Source: Flammeovirga sp. OC4 (lineage in GTDB: Bacteria > Bacteroidota > Bacteroidia > Cytophagales > Flammeovirgaceae). From it: a DNA stretch of 64,000 bases. Below the pieces are notes generated by a model. The model was given only the letters and a program-made list of their open reading frames with translations, did not search any database and was not told the DNA's origin. Location of the stretch: contig NZ_JTAM01000001.1 of NCBI RefSeq assembly GCF_000812565.1, positions 62,001 through 126,000 of the forward strand, written 5' to 3'. Position numbers and translations under genes: made by a program. Below, piece by piece: positions 7,332-16,851 of this stretch; the first letter of the stretch is position 1; every line of letters begins with the position of its first letter.

Positions 7332-8029
7332 TGGAAGTAATTAATCATTTATTCGAAAGCGAAACGTTTGCATTAGCTGCAACTTTGGGTTTATTCTTAA
7401 TTTTTGAAGCAATCTATCAAAAAGTTAAAACACCACTTCTTAATCCGGTCTTAATGACCATCATTACACTGATTGTTATTTTAAAATTATCGGATGTTCA
7501 ATACGAAACTTATCAGGCCAATACACGAATGATTCACTTTATGCTTGGACCATCTGTTGTGGCTTTAGGTGTATTGTTATATGAACAATTAAAAACGATT
7601 GGTAAAAATGCTGTTGCCATTCTTTCCGCTACATTCTTAGGTAGTGTGATGGGCGTTTTATCTGTCATTTTAATTGGTAAGTTATTTGGCGGCGGTGAAG
7701 ATCTTATCATCTCAATGGTACCAAAATCGGTCACTACTCCTATTGCTATGGCCGTCTCTGCACAAAACGGAGGTATTCCATCTATGACCGCTGTTTTTGT
7801 AATTATTGTTGGTGTGCTTGGTGCATCAATTGGACCATTGATTGTTCCTAGAGTCTTTAAAACTGCCATAGCAAAAGGTTTGGCTATGGGAAGTTGTGCT
7901 CATGGTATCGGTACTGCACAAGCTATTCAAATGGGAATGGTAGAAGGTGCTATCAGTGGTTTATCCATTGGTTTAATGGGTGTATTTACCACGTTGGTGA
8001 CTCCAGGTATTCTTGCACTTTTCTATTAA
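7331..8029 (+). CDS. lrgB: LrgB/CidB-family membrane protein
   Basis: The 232-aa partner of the preceding gene, with about six to seven hydrophobic helices. Family motifs are LNPVLMTIITLIVIL near 36-50, MLGPSVVALGVLLYEQ near 71-86, SMVPKSVTTPIAMAVS near 128-143 and GSCAHGIGTAQAI near 187-199. LrgB homologues include the plant plastidic glycolate/glycerate transporter PLGG1, so a transport role with LrgA as helper is plausible. A terminator follows. No LytSR-type regulator is nearby. Confidence 0.88.
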   Translation: MEVINHLFESETFALAATLGLFLIFEAIYQKVKTPLLNPVLMTIITLIVILKLSDVQYETYQANTRMIHFMLGPSVVALGVLLYEQLKTIGKNAVAILSATFLGSVMGVLSVILIGKLFGGGEDLIISMVPKSVTTPIAMAVSAQNGGIPSMTAVFVIIVGVLGASIGPLIVPRVFKTAIAKGLAMGSCAHGIGTAQAIQMGMVEGAISGLSIGLMGVFTTLVTPGILALFY

Positions 8030-8048
8030 ATAGAAATACATAAACGAT

Positions 8049-8095
8049 TGAAACCCCTTTGTAATACCCGTATTTTCAATGGGGTTTTCTTTTTC
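8049..8095 (+). terminator. Terminator after lrgAB
   Basis: AAACCCC (8051-8057) pairs with GGGGTTT (8081-8087) over a 23-nt loop with partial extra pairing, followed by a T-rich run. It lies about 20 bp after lrgB. Confidence 0.6.
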
Positions 8096-8256
8096 TGTTA
8101 TCATTTCTATTGTATTACAATTTGAGCTATATTTAACCCGACTTTAAATATTCATTGGTAGTAATGAGGTTCTTTTTGATGATCAAACTAACTCTATTTT
8201 TAATCTATAAAAACCTATTACTACTCTGCTGGTCCATAAATAAAAACTATTAGAAA

Positions 8257-10908
8257 ATGAAAAAACTGACTTTACTACTAGTACTACTCTTACTTAATGC
8301 TTCACTATTGTCTGCTCAAAACTTTATTAAGGGATATTTGAGAAATGCCGAGACACAAGAGGCTATCCCCTATGCAAACATAGTGGTCAAAGGAAAAACA
8401 ATTGGGGGTACAACCAATTCAAATGGGTACTTTAATATTCCCATTAAGTCTTCATTCCATTCTGATACACTGCGTATCTCTTCTATTGGATTTACAAAAC
8501 TTGAAGTTCCCATTCGAAAACTTTCTAAGTATCTGGAAAATGAATTGGTACTGCTTCCTGCAACTGAAGAACTTGATATGCTTACCATTAAAGCAAAAAT
8601 GCCTACACTCAAAGAAATTGTAAAATACAGCAGTCAATCATTCAAAAAGGGTATCCGAAAGAAACAGTATTTAGGTGAGTTTTATTATGCGGAAGCGAAA
8701 TATACCAATGATGATTTCCAAGGAGGTATGGAGTCAACGGGAGAAATCTATTTTGAAAATTACAATCAGATAAAAGTTGACGATGCACACAAATGGAGCT
8801 ATCACATTTTGATGTTTGACCATATTAAAAGAAATAAAGAGTATAATTGGAACTATAACAATTGGGACCATCAAGAAAGTAAATCAGAAAACAGACTTAA
8901 TAATAAATATGCTGAAGGTCACAATACCGCTGAAAGACACCTCCGCAATCTCAATTTTATGGGCAATCAAAACATCTTTCATTACCAGCAAACATTTATA
9001 AAAAATGGTCCTTTGGTCAATCCTTCCAATTATAAGTTTGTACTGGAAGAAATGCTTGTCAATGATGATCAACTCGTTTATGTTTTAAGTTTCTTAGATC
9101 AAAAGAAAAACGGTGGTAAAGGCTTACTTTATATTACTGAAGAATATGAGCTTTTAAAGGTTGTGTCTGAAGATTTAAGACCAATTCAAAAGTATGGAGA
9201 CTTCACTTATGATAATGTACCAATTTTCAAAAACCGTCTTTCTTCTAAAGGTGAAATCACTTTTACGAAAGTTGGAGAAACACTTTATACGGATCATATT
9301 GATTTTGAAATGACGTATAAAGATACTATTGATGTGATCAAATATGTCGGGAAACTTAACATACCTAATTTCAGTACTATCGAATGCTATAATCTAAGAA
9401 ACGCTACTATATTCAGGTTTTCCGACAAAGGGTTTTTACTTCAGGCTGAAAGTTTCCCTTATGTTGGATATAGCTGTTCATATTGGGGATATAATACAAA
9501 CATTTCATCGGAGCTATCGAATATCATTGACTCCAAAAATATTCTGATGGATTCCACTCTATATCAAAGAGAACAGAAAATCAGGAAAAGTTTTACACTT
9601 TATGGTCACAACAAAAAAAGGCATCAACAATTAACGCCTGAGATGGAGAAACAGATTGAAGACCAAAAGTTATTTCATTACTATACTTCCAGAAATCTAT
9701 TGCATAGAAGTGCTTATGATGATCTGATAATTACTGAAAACAAAGAGAATAAGAGTATTTTGAAAGATGAATTCAACAAAATGACCAAATTGTCTGAGTA
9801 TGAACAAAGGAAGGTAACAAAAGAGGTTATGGATAGTTTAAGGTATTCTATTTCTTTTCATACTCAGCTCAATAGTATGTCTAAAGACTTTCATCATCAA
9901 AAAGAAGGGTTATCTCTCCAAGAGTTTCAAGAGTTAAGTACAAACTACATGAAACAATTTGTGGACACCTTAATGGTTTATAAGCCTCTCTTATCTGATC
10001 AATATGCTAAAACGATGAAAGGTAACATATTGGGTTTATGGCTTAATATAAATGCAATTTATGCGGAAGCCAACCCAGAAATTGTAAAAACACAAGCTCC
10101 TCACCTATTGTTAAACGCTTTGAATTATTTTGATTTAGATGACCCCGAAATGAATAAAAGTGACTTACACTATCTTATTGCAGAACATATAGATATTCAT
10201 CTTACTTTTATTGAGAATGAAAACCGTTTGTTTGCTGATGAAGCCCCTTTTTATGAAAACAAAAATACAGTAGAACGTTTTCAAGACATCAATAATAAAT
10301 ACATCAAAAATAAAGCACTGAATGAAAAGGTTTTGAGTACTTACCTTAAGGAATATTATTTTTATAATGATACCGTTCAAAATGCTACATTCTCTAATGC
10401 TGTCACTTACTTTCAATCTCAATTCCCTCAATCCGAATATCAAGCGGACCTAGATCAACTTATTCCACAAAGAGGAGGTTTTAATCAAAATGAGAAAGTG
10501 AAGTCGATAAAAGGCCTTGATGTTCAATTTAATTCAACCCTTTTTGATTGTACTGAAGGGATACACGTGATAGACATTTGGGCTTCATGGTGTGGACCCT
10601 GTGTGATTTCGATTAGAGATCATTACCCTACTATGCTTCAAAAATATGAAAAAGAAGGCGTTAAATTTCATTTTGTATCAATTGACAAAGGCAATAACAA
10701 ATGGTTGAAATCGGTAGAAAAATTTGCTGCAGATTACAAAAACCATCACATCAAAATAAATGACCAAGAGATCAATCATTTTAAAAAGAAGTTTGGTGTG
10801 AGAGGTATCCCACTTGTTCTGATCATCAAAGACGGTAAGCTCATCAAAAGAATGTCTGGCTTTAGAGAAGAAGTATTGATTAAAGAACTAGATTCCATCA
10901 AACAATAA
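8257..10908 (+). CDS. CarboxypepD_reg-like surface protein with C-terminal thioredoxin (TlpA-like) domain
   Basis: An 883-aa envelope protein. A signal peptide covers residues 1-20. A CarboxypepD_reg-like beta domain follows at about 22-100 (IKGYLRNAETQEAIPYANIVVKG style). Then comes a long unrecognised middle region (about 110-740), with YLGEFYYAEAKY and mixed beta and helical sequence. The C-terminus is a thioredoxin-fold domain with the redox motif W778-C779-G780-P781-C782, a cis-Pro region near GIPLV, and TlpA-like FHFVSIDKG. In Bacteroidota, proteins like this are extracytoplasmic and the thioredoxin end probably reduces or isomerises disulphides of secreted or TonB-linked proteins. It is monocistronic. 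The middle region is the unknown part. Confidence 0.8.
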   Translation: MKKLTLLLVLLLLNASLLSAQNFIKGYLRNAETQEAIPYANIVVKGKTIGGTTNSNGYFNIPIKSSFHSDTLRISSIGFTKLEVPIRKLSKYLENELVLLPATEELDMLTIKAKMPTLKEIVKYSSQSFKKGIRKKQYLGEFYYAEAKYTNDDFQGGMESTGEIYFENYNQIKVDDAHKWSYHILMFDHIKRNKEYNWNYNNWDHQESKSENRLNNKYAEGHNTAERHLRNLNFMGNQNIFHYQQTFIKNGPLVNPSNYKFVLEEMLVNDDQLVYVLSFLDQKKNGGKGLLYITEEYELLKVVSEDLRPIQKYGDFTYDNVPIFKNRLSSKGEITFTKVGETLYTDHIDFEMTYKDTIDVIKYVGKLNIPNFSTIECYNLRNATIFRFSDKGFLLQAESFPYVGYSCSYWGYNTNISSELSNIIDSKNILMDSTLYQREQKIRKSFTLYGHNKKRHQQLTPEMEKQIEDQKLFHYYTSRNLLHRSAYDDLIITENKENKSILKDEFNKMTKLSEYEQRKVTKEVMDSLRYSISFHTQLNSMSKDFHHQKEGLSLQEFQELSTNYMKQFVDTLMVYKPLLSDQYAKTMKGNILGLWLNINAIYAEANPEIVKTQAPHLLLNALNYFDLDDPEMNKSDLHYLIAEHIDIHLTFIENENRLFADEAPFYENKNTVERFQDINNKYIKNKALNEKVLSTYLKEYYFYNDTVQNATFSNAVTYFQSQFPQSEYQADLDQLIPQRGGFNQNEKVKSIKGLDVQFNSTLFDCTEGIHVIDIWASWCGPCVISIRDHYPTMLQKYEKEGVKFHFVSIDKGNNKWLKSVEKFAADYKNHHIKINDQEINHFKKKFGVRGIPLVLIIKDGKLIKRMSGFREEVLIKELDSIKQ

Positions 10909-10915
10909 TAGATTG

Positions 10916-10957
10916 TTCCCACTTCAAAATGTAAAGTTGAGGTGGGAGTTTTTTATT
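10916..10957 (+). terminator. Terminator of the 883-aa gene
   Basis: TCCCACTTCAA pairs with TTGAGGTGGGA (one G-U) and is followed by GTTTTTTATTTTA on the plus strand, about 10 bp after the stop codon. Confidence 0.8.
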
Positions 10958-10960
10958 TTA

Positions 10961-11542
10961 TCACAATAAGAGAAGAAGATTATAAAAAGCATGAAAGAAT
11001 ATACAATAAGAAAGGTTTCTTTCCTTCTCATAAATTAATGCTGATATTAAACCCGTTACGAAAAAATGAATATCTCCTATGCTAGTAAAAGGTGTATGCA
11101 CTAGCCCAAAGCAAATGGAAGTAAAAATCACTCTTGTAATCTTACTATGCCCTTTCTCCTTTAAGTATTCAATCCCTGCCCCTCTAAATATAATTTCTTC
11201 AAAAACAGGAGCTAAGAGCACTGCTCCAATTAAACGAGAAAATCTATTTTCAGAGTTGAAAATATTAATGTTACCGTGAGACAAATAATGAGATGATAAC
11301 ACATAAATAAGTGTTAGGAGTCCGTAGAAAAATAGTTTTTTCAAGTTGACATTCTCGATAAAAATATACTTTTGCCATTGGTTCTTAATAATAATGAGGA
11401 TCGTTAAAATAGTAACTATCAATTGAGTAATGGTAAATGACAAATCGAAGTTTTTGAAAAGAGATAGGACTGGTAATAAAATTACTTGCTGACAAACAAG
11501 CAATAGCAAAATAGTTATAAAGTAAAATAGTAAGCTTTTCAT
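10961..11542 (-). CDS. CPBP-family intramembrane glutamic protease
   Basis: A 193-aa membrane protein with about five or six helices, of the CPBP/Abi family related to eukaryotic Rce1. The four family motifs are visible: E115-E116-xxx-R120 in FEEIIFRG, FGLVHT with H149, and FFHAFYN near the C-terminus. Prokaryotic members are called bacteriocin self-immunity or abortive-infection proteins, but most have no tested substrate. Here there is no bacteriocin or peptide-export gene next to it, so I give only the protease family. It is convergent with the 883-aa gene and lies just downstream of a lipoprotein gene, separated by a strong terminator, so it must use its own promoter. Confidence 0.88.
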   Translation of the reverse strand: MKSLLFYFITILLLLVCQQVILLPVLSLFKNFDLSFTITQLIVTILTILIIIKNQWQKYIFIENVNLKKLFFYGLLTLIYVLSSHYLSHGNINIFNSENRFSRLIGAVLLAPVFEEIIFRGAGIEYLKEKGHSKITRVIFTSICFGLVHTPFTSIGDIHFFVTGLISALIYEKERNLSYCIFFHAFYNLLLLL

Positions 11543-11568
11543 GGTTTGTTATTTTTAGTTTATTTGAT

Positions 11569-11606
11569 AAAAAATTAAGGGAATACTTTTTATTGTATTC
11601 CCTTAA
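11569..11606 (-). terminator. Terminator of the lipoprotein gene
   Basis: A perfect 12-bp stem (11575-11586 with 11595-11606) is followed on the minus strand by TTTTTTATC. It lies 13 bp past the lipoprotein stop and separates it from the CPBP gene. Confidence 0.9.
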
Positions 11607-11618
11607 TATCATGTGTCT

Positions 11619-13025
11619 TTAGTTTTTGCATCTGACTACCGCACCACCTAACTCAGGGTAGGCATATGCTCCTACTTCTCTGTAATTGGGGTTGAGTAGG
11701 AAAACTCTATTTTCATATTTTCCGCCTTTTGAAGGGGCATTTTCTTCATCTAAAATCCACTGTCTTATAGCATCAATAGGCACTGAATAACTACTATTTT
11801 TAGGCGTACTGATCTCCGCGTTACCTTTTTGGCCAGTAGTACTTAATTCAAAACCTAACAAATCTTCAAAATCTCCATGAAGACTTAATGAGTCTTCCAC
11901 TGTAAACGGTCCGCCTAACTTTGTAGCATAAACTTCATCTGAACTTAAAGCATTGACATGAGATAAATAGAAAATACTCCATTTATAGGCTCCAATGTTT
12001 AAAGAATCACTATTTGCCATAGGTTCTGGATTAATCGTAGAACCGGTAACATCTGTAATCTGTTGTTTCACCTTTTCATACTCTAATTCTGAAGCAGTAA
12101 TTTGTGCTGCTTGAAGGCCTAGAGTGTTTAGTAAATAGTTACTCCATGAAACCTCTCCACCACTAAATGCGAACCTTGCACTATTTAGATTTTCGGTAAA
12201 TGTAAGCCCCCATGCCGTTGACTCAACATCCAACTCCTTCAAGTTTGTCAAAATATGCAATTGCTGATTTGTCAAAAGTGGTGCACCTGAAGGTTGATCT
12301 TCATGTCTAAATCCAGCTACACCTGTACTTGAAATTGGGCCATTTTCAAAACCAGGAATTTCAAACGTAGTCACTAATGACAATTTGTATTCACCTGTAG
12401 CACTAGTAGCATCTTCCATAATGATCTGCACAAAACCATAATCTTTTGCAAAGCAGATTTCTTTGAAACCTGTGAGATCGTAGCCTCTCACTGTAGCATC
12501 GTCTGGAGTAAAAACATAGACGTTATTATAAACTATTTCATGAACTGTACCCTCGTTGACCGTTTTAGACTGTAAAGTCGTAAACTGAGAATAGTGTTTA
12601 TTATAAAGTCCATTTAAATTAACATAAAAAGAGGCATCTCCTGATGTTGTGATTGAAAACTCAGCCTGCGGAATAATAGCATCACCCTGCATCTTTACTG
12701 TTGCTTCTTGAAGTGTAGATCTTCCTGATAGATCAATTAGTGAAGTTCCAGCTATATCGGTTTGGTTTTGGGGACGGTATCTATTATCTCCTTCCGCACT
12801 AGTTGAAGAATTGACCGTTAGTGTAATATCATTCGTACCGTTCTCTTTATAGATTAAATCGGTCGTGAAAGTCTCAGGGAAACTGTATTCATATGCAATA
12901 TCAATACCCACCAAATGCCTTAATTGGTCTTTGGTCAATTGATTGGTTCCTTCGTTTTCTGAATCACATGAGGTTAAAAAAAAGAGGATAATAAATAGTA
13001 AGTGGTATGATAAACGGTATTTCAT
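11619..13025 (-). CDS. Hypothetical exported lipoprotein
   Basis: A 468-aa protein counted from the ATG at 13025. A lipobox FLTSC at about 16-20 shows export and lipidation; the frame's 11-residue upstream extension would spoil the signal peptide. The mature part is beta-rich and Thr/Ser/Asn-rich, in the manner of Bacteroidota surface proteins. I recognise no domain. The C-terminus has RVFLLNPNYREVGAYAYPELGG. It lies downstream of the export operon (terminator at 13111-13146 in between) and has its own terminator. Substrate binding or adhesion would be a guess. Confidence 0.7.
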   Translation of the reverse strand: MKYRLSYHLLFIILFFLTSCDSENEGTNQLTKDQLRHLVGIDIAYEYSFPETFTTDLIYKENGTNDITLTVNSSTSAEGDNRYRPQNQTDIAGTSLIDLSGRSTLQEATVKMQGDAIIPQAEFSITTSGDASFYVNLNGLYNKHYSQFTTLQSKTVNEGTVHEIVYNNVYVFTPDDATVRGYDLTGFKEICFAKDYGFVQIIMEDATSATGEYKLSLVTTFEIPGFENGPISSTGVAGFRHEDQPSGAPLLTNQQLHILTNLKELDVESTAWGLTFTENLNSARFAFSGGEVSWSNYLLNTLGLQAAQITASELEYEKVKQQITDVTGSTINPEPMANSDSLNIGAYKWSIFYLSHVNALSSDEVYATKLGGPFTVEDSLSLHGDFEDLLGFELSTTGQKGNAEISTPKNSSYSVPIDAIRQWILDEENAPSKGGKYENRVFLLNPNYREVGAYAYPELGGAVVRCKN

Positions 13026-13110
13026 GAAGATCATATTTAAAAAATATATTGAAGACACAAACTTCGTTAGATATTTAGTTTAAACAAATCATTTATCTCA
13101 ATTTTTAAAA

Positions 13111-13146
13111 TAAAAAAACACCTTGATAAGAAGCTTACCAAAGTGT
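13111..13146 (-). terminator. Terminator of the TolC-HlyD-permease operon
   Basis: A 13-bp stem with G-U pairs (13134-13146 with 13118-13130) is followed on the minus strand by seven T, 22 bp after the permease stop codon. Confidence 0.85.
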
Positions 13147-13168
13147 CCTACATCATAAAAGTATCATT

Positions 13169-14329
13169 CTAATTTTCTTCTACTCTTATTTTTTGGAAAA
13201 TTAAAATTAAACTAGCCAAACATGTGATGAACGAAATGATGAACAAGGGCTGTAATTCTGTTGAAATAGCTCCTGGATTGGCCTCAAAATGTAATACTTT
13301 TCGTATTGCTTTTAAGAAATGGGTCAATGGAATACAACTTGCTATATTTTGAATCCATATGGGCATCGCTTCTAAAGGCCATGTAAAACCTGACAGTATG
13401 AAGCTTGGGGTTGAAACAACCATCAAAACTTCAGTAGCTTTTAGCTGAGAAGGTAAAAGCCAACTCACCATTATACCTAATCCTGTTAGAGCAAGAATAA
13501 ATGCACACGTCAACAAGAAAACAGTCCCTTGGTGAATTGGAATGTCGATCTTGAAGAATGGAAGTAAGATAAACTGAATACCAGCCCATAATGCAACACC
13601 AATTACCCAATAAGGGATTGATTTTGAAAGGAAAATTATTAGAGGATTCTTGGTGATCGCTTTTATCTCATGGAAAGTGTTTCTCTCATGTTCAGCACTA
13701 AAAGTCAATGCCATCGCTAAAAGGTAAACCTGCTGCATTACTGCTCCTAAAATACCCGGTAACATAAACAACAGATAATTAGAAGTGGCATTGAAATATC
13801 TTGTATCATCAATCGCAAATGCCTCCCATTGCTCTTTAGCTACTTCGATGGGAATCCCTTTTTTCTGAAGGCCGATAATCTCAATACCTGCATTCAAAGT
13901 TCCCAAAACAGTACGAATACCAATATTAGCGTAATTACCAGTGATCATATTCGCTCCATTCACTTCCACTTGTATATGTGGGTGTCTTTTATAATTGATG
14001 TCTCCCTCAAAACCAGCAGGTATTCTAACGATCGCCTCGTAATCATAAATTTCCTGCTGAATATCTGCATCTTTTGAAGTTACTTTTTTCACTGACAGAT
14101 AAAAGTTCTCATCCAATGCATCAATTATTTTATGGCTCAATGGTGTACCATCTTGATCAATAACAACAATGGACAAGTCTTTCACACTTGCTTGCTGATA
14201 GGTAAAACCTATAAGTACTCCAAAGAAAATAGGCGCTCCAAAGAAAACAGCAATCAAGACGTCATTGGAGAAAAAGAGCTTCAATTCCCTTTTTGATAAT
14301 GCAATAAATGCTTTTATTCCTTCTTTCAT
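13169..14329 (-). CDS. ABC-2 type transporter permease of an efflux system
   Basis: A 386-aa ABC-2 permease of the YhhJ type. One N-terminal helix (about 22-44) is followed by a large periplasmic segment (about 45-180, DLSIVVIDQDGTPLSHKIID style), then five helices (about 185-380) including MLPGILGAVMQQVYLLAMALTFSAEHE. It lies 6 bp after the HlyD-like gene and is the last gene of the tolC-hlyD-permease operon. Such systems pump drugs or other hydrophobic compounds out through TolC. A dedicated ATP-binding subunit is missing here; many Bacteroidota operons of this sort carry two permeases, so the ATPase must be elsewhere or the unit works differently. Confidence 0.9.
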   Translation of the reverse strand: MKEGIKAFIALSKRELKLFFSNDVLIAVFFGAPIFFGVLIGFTYQQASVKDLSIVVIDQDGTPLSHKIIDALDENFYLSVKKVTSKDADIQQEIYDYEAIVRIPAGFEGDINYKRHPHIQVEVNGANMITGNYANIGIRTVLGTLNAGIEIIGLQKKGIPIEVAKEQWEAFAIDDTRYFNATSNYLLFMLPGILGAVMQQVYLLAMALTFSAEHERNTFHEIKAITKNPLIIFLSKSIPYWVIGVALWAGIQFILLPFFKIDIPIHQGTVFLLTCAFILALTGLGIMVSWLLPSQLKATEVLMVVSTPSFILSGFTWPLEAMPIWIQNIASCIPLTHFLKAIRKVLHFEANPGAISTELQPLFIISFITCLASLILIFQKIRVEEN

Positions 14330-14335
14330 GACTAC

Positions 14336-15292
14336 CTATTTTTTGATCACTAGTGTTGTATTTGTCAACAAGCCTTCCGCCTTTGATGCGTTTAAAGGTT
14401 TCACTTTTAATACATAAAGTGATTGATCAATTTTATAATTAGGGTTCATGCTTTTTCTATTGGCATAAGATAATTCTTCTTTGATCGATAGAATCTTTCC
14501 TTCTAACTGAATACTTGCATCAAAAGGAGACGTCACTTGTACTTTTTGATTGACCTTGTAATTCAATACATCTTCTTCTGACAATACAAATCTGAAATAA
14601 GTAGAGTTGATCTCATAACCAGAGAAAATATTATAGCCAGGTAGTGCTAACTCACCTTCTTGCAAAGCAATAGATGTAATACTCATGTCCTTTGGAGCAA
14701 TTAAAAATTGTTCTTTCATAGCAATTTCAACTTCCTTCATTGCTCCTCTAGCTCTTTCAAGTTGCCCAAGTGCCATTCTTTGTTTCTCATTTCTGACGCC
14801 TTTCTCTACCTCTCTTTTCTTTGCTTCAGTACCTTCATATTTCGCTTTTGCCATCTGATACTTAGTAAAAACCTCATCGTATTTCTGATCAGAGATTAGT
14901 TCTTCATCATGCATTGCCTTGATACGCTGATAGCTTTTTTCTGCAAAAGTATATTGCTCTTTCGCTGCATTAAAAGCGGCTACCACTTGATCCAATTGGT
15001 CAGAAGTAGCTCCATTAAAAGCCATTTCGTATTGAGCTTTCGCGGCTTTGATTGCACCTTGAGCTTGCATTTCTTTTGCGCCCAACTCCGGCATATCTAT
15101 TGTAGCCAAAGTATCTCCCTTTTGTACTTTTTCTCCTTCTTCTACATAAAGTTGGTTAATTCTCCCAGGAATTTTCGAAGAAACATAAACCACTTCACGT
15201 TTGACTTTTCCTTTTAATAATTCAGTTTGTTGAGCTTCTTCACATGAAAATAGAAGAGCAACTAAGGCGATAAATATATATTGATTTTTCAT
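14336..15292 (-). CDS. HlyD/MFP-type periplasmic adaptor (lipoprotein)
   Basis: A 318-aa membrane-fusion protein. A lipobox LLFSC places Cys17 at the mature N-terminus. The first lipoyl half VSSKIPGRINQLYVEEGEKVQKGDTLATID lies at about 38-67. A long coiled-coil hairpin (about 72-190) includes the AAKAQYEMA and EGTEAKKREVEKG helices, and a beta-barrel part follows with LTNTTLVIKK at the end. It would connect the permease in the inner membrane with the TolC-type channel. The gap to the tolC gene is 4 bp and to the permease 6 bp, so one operon. Confidence 0.92.
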   Translation of the reverse strand: MKNQYIFIALVALLFSCEEAQQTELLKGKVKREVVYVSSKIPGRINQLYVEEGEKVQKGDTLATIDMPELGAKEMQAQGAIKAAKAQYEMAFNGATSDQLDQVVAAFNAAKEQYTFAEKSYQRIKAMHDEELISDQKYDEVFTKYQMAKAKYEGTEAKKREVEKGVRNEKQRMALGQLERARGAMKEVEIAMKEQFLIAPKDMSITSIALQEGELALPGYNIFSGYEINSTYFRFVLSEEDVLNYKVNQKVQVTSPFDASIQLEGKILSIKEELSYANRKSMNPNYKIDQSLYVLKVKPLNASKAEGLLTNTTLVIKK

Positions 15293-15296
15293 GATT

Positions 15297-16772
15297 TTAA
15301 TTTTGGATATGTTCGATTGTTAAGGCTCCCATCGCATCTAAAAAAGCAACCGCTTCATGTCTTTGAGAGGCAATTTTTTGGATATAGTCTAATTGAAGCA
15401 TTTCATAATCTGAGATCTCCTTTAATAATTCAGGAATATCGGCGAGACCGTTTTTCACTTCTTCAGCTTTAATTCTTAAACCCTCTTTTGCATCTTCAAC
15501 TTTTTCTTCAGCAACAGTGACTAATTGAGTAGAAACTTCCCATTCCATTTTTTTCTTTTCAAACTCTAAAGAAATGAGTTCTTCCGCATAAGCCCTTTTT
15601 TCTTTCATTGATTCAACTTGTAAAGCTGATTTTTGAACTTCCCTTTTACGTTGTAAGCCATCAAAAATTTCCCATTGTACTCCAACTCCAACAAAAGGAA
15701 CAGGATCAACATTCGTCAAATTTGATCCACCTTGAATTACATGAGCAAAAGCTTTCGCTTTGGGTAAGGCTCCATATTGCTCTGCTTTATGCTTATATTC
15801 TAGTGCTTCTATGGAAGAACCTAATGCTTTTAACTCTGCTCTGTTTTGTAAATTGATTTCTTTGTCATCAACCATCCACAAGTCAAGGCTTGGGTTAATT
15901 TGTGCAAGTGTAGATTTCTCTATGCCTGTTAATTGATGTAGTTTTTGTATCACTAGCTGTTTGCTACTTTCTAGTTCAATTCTTTTTGCCTTAATGTCTT
16001 TTTCGGCGATTCTGATTTTATTCAAATCATATTCCGTTGCCAAACCAACTTCCTTCGCCTTTACGCCAAACTCTTTTTGTTTGTCCAATCTTTTCTGACT
16101 TTCTTCTAAAACCTTCAAAGATTGATTGACAACTGCAATCTTATCATAATAGTCCAACACCTCAATAATCAATTGATGTTCTTCCTTTTCTACCATAGCC
16201 ATTTGAGCTTCAGCTTTTGACGCTGCTGCTTTTGCATAGGTAGGTGCTTGGAGACCTGAGAAAATGACCATTTCTACATAAGCATCATAAAACCAAAGGT
16301 TATTATCTTCTAATGTAATAGATGCGTTGTTAGGCACTTGATTGACCATTCCACTTACATTATTATAGACACCTTCAATCAATGGTGTACCAATTGCAAT
16401 CATTTCAGGAGGCATACCTGAATTCATCAGGTTACTTAAACTCTGTTGCTTGCTTTGTTCTAACCCATGTAACAATGAGTTTTTCTCAGTAGAAATATCT
16501 CTGCTAATGGTCAAATCATTCAGCAAATGAGCATAACCAGCTTTTACCCCTACTTTAGGGATATAGGTGTATAAAGCTCTTTGGCGGTCCAATTGAGAAG
16601 CCGAAACTTCATTTCTCTTAATTTTCAAGCTATGCGAGTTTTCAATAGCCTGGTGAATAAGTTCTTTCCTAGTAATTTTCAATGCATCCTCTTGAGCATA
16701 ACTCAATGAAGCACTTAAGCCAAAAATACTTATCAGTAAGTATTTCCAACTATTTATTGATGTGGTCAGCAT
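15297..16772 (-). CDS. TolC-family outer-membrane efflux protein
   Basis: A 491-aa protein with a signal peptide (about 1-26, ending SLSYAQ) and two TolC-type repeats of long heptad helices. The first includes ITRKELIHQAIENSHSLKIKRNEVSASQLDRQ and the second the region after about 290 (NRAELKALGSSIEALEYKHKAEQYGALPKAKAFAHV, listed here in part). It forms the outer-membrane exit duct. First gene of a three-gene operon, controlled by a promoter that carries a TetR-type palindrome (16820-16837). Substrate unknown. Confidence 0.92.
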   Translation of the reverse strand: MLTTSINSWKYLLISIFGLSASLSYAQEDALKITRKELIHQAIENSHSLKIKRNEVSASQLDRQRALYTYIPKVGVKAGYAHLLNDLTISRDISTEKNSLLHGLEQSKQQSLSNLMNSGMPPEMIAIGTPLIEGVYNNVSGMVNQVPNNASITLEDNNLWFYDAYVEMVIFSGLQAPTYAKAAASKAEAQMAMVEKEEHQLIIEVLDYYDKIAVVNQSLKVLEESQKRLDKQKEFGVKAKEVGLATEYDLNKIRIAEKDIKAKRIELESSKQLVIQKLHQLTGIEKSTLAQINPSLDLWMVDDKEINLQNRAELKALGSSIEALEYKHKAEQYGALPKAKAFAHVIQGGSNLTNVDPVPFVGVGVQWEIFDGLQRKREVQKSALQVESMKEKRAYAEELISLEFEKKKMEWEVSTQLVTVAEEKVEDAKEGLRIKAEEVKNGLADIPELLKEISDYEMLQLDYIQKIASQRHEAVAFLDAMGALTIEHIQN

Positions 16773-16819
16773 TTCTTTTTTTACCCAGATTGGTATGAAT
16801 TATTAGAATGATATTTACA

Positions 16820-16837
16820 TGAATGAATCTTCATTCA
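16820..16837. promoter_or_regulatory. TetR-type operator palindrome at the efflux operon promoter
   Basis: TGAATGAA-TC-TTCATTCA is a perfect palindrome with 8-bp arms. This is the form of known TetR/AcrR-family operators such as the Bacillus FadR box. It sits about 15-32 bp downstream of the -7 element, at the expected transcription start. No tetR gene is in the window. Confidence 0.75.
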
Positions 16838-16851
16838 CTATTTATTTAACG

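Noticed and set aside
8164-8253. 29-codon hydrophobic ORF ending 3 bp before the 883-aa gene
   Set aside because: It has no promoter or terminator of its own, the composition matches random AT-rich DNA, and nothing else supports translation. It is most likely the leader of the downstream gene.
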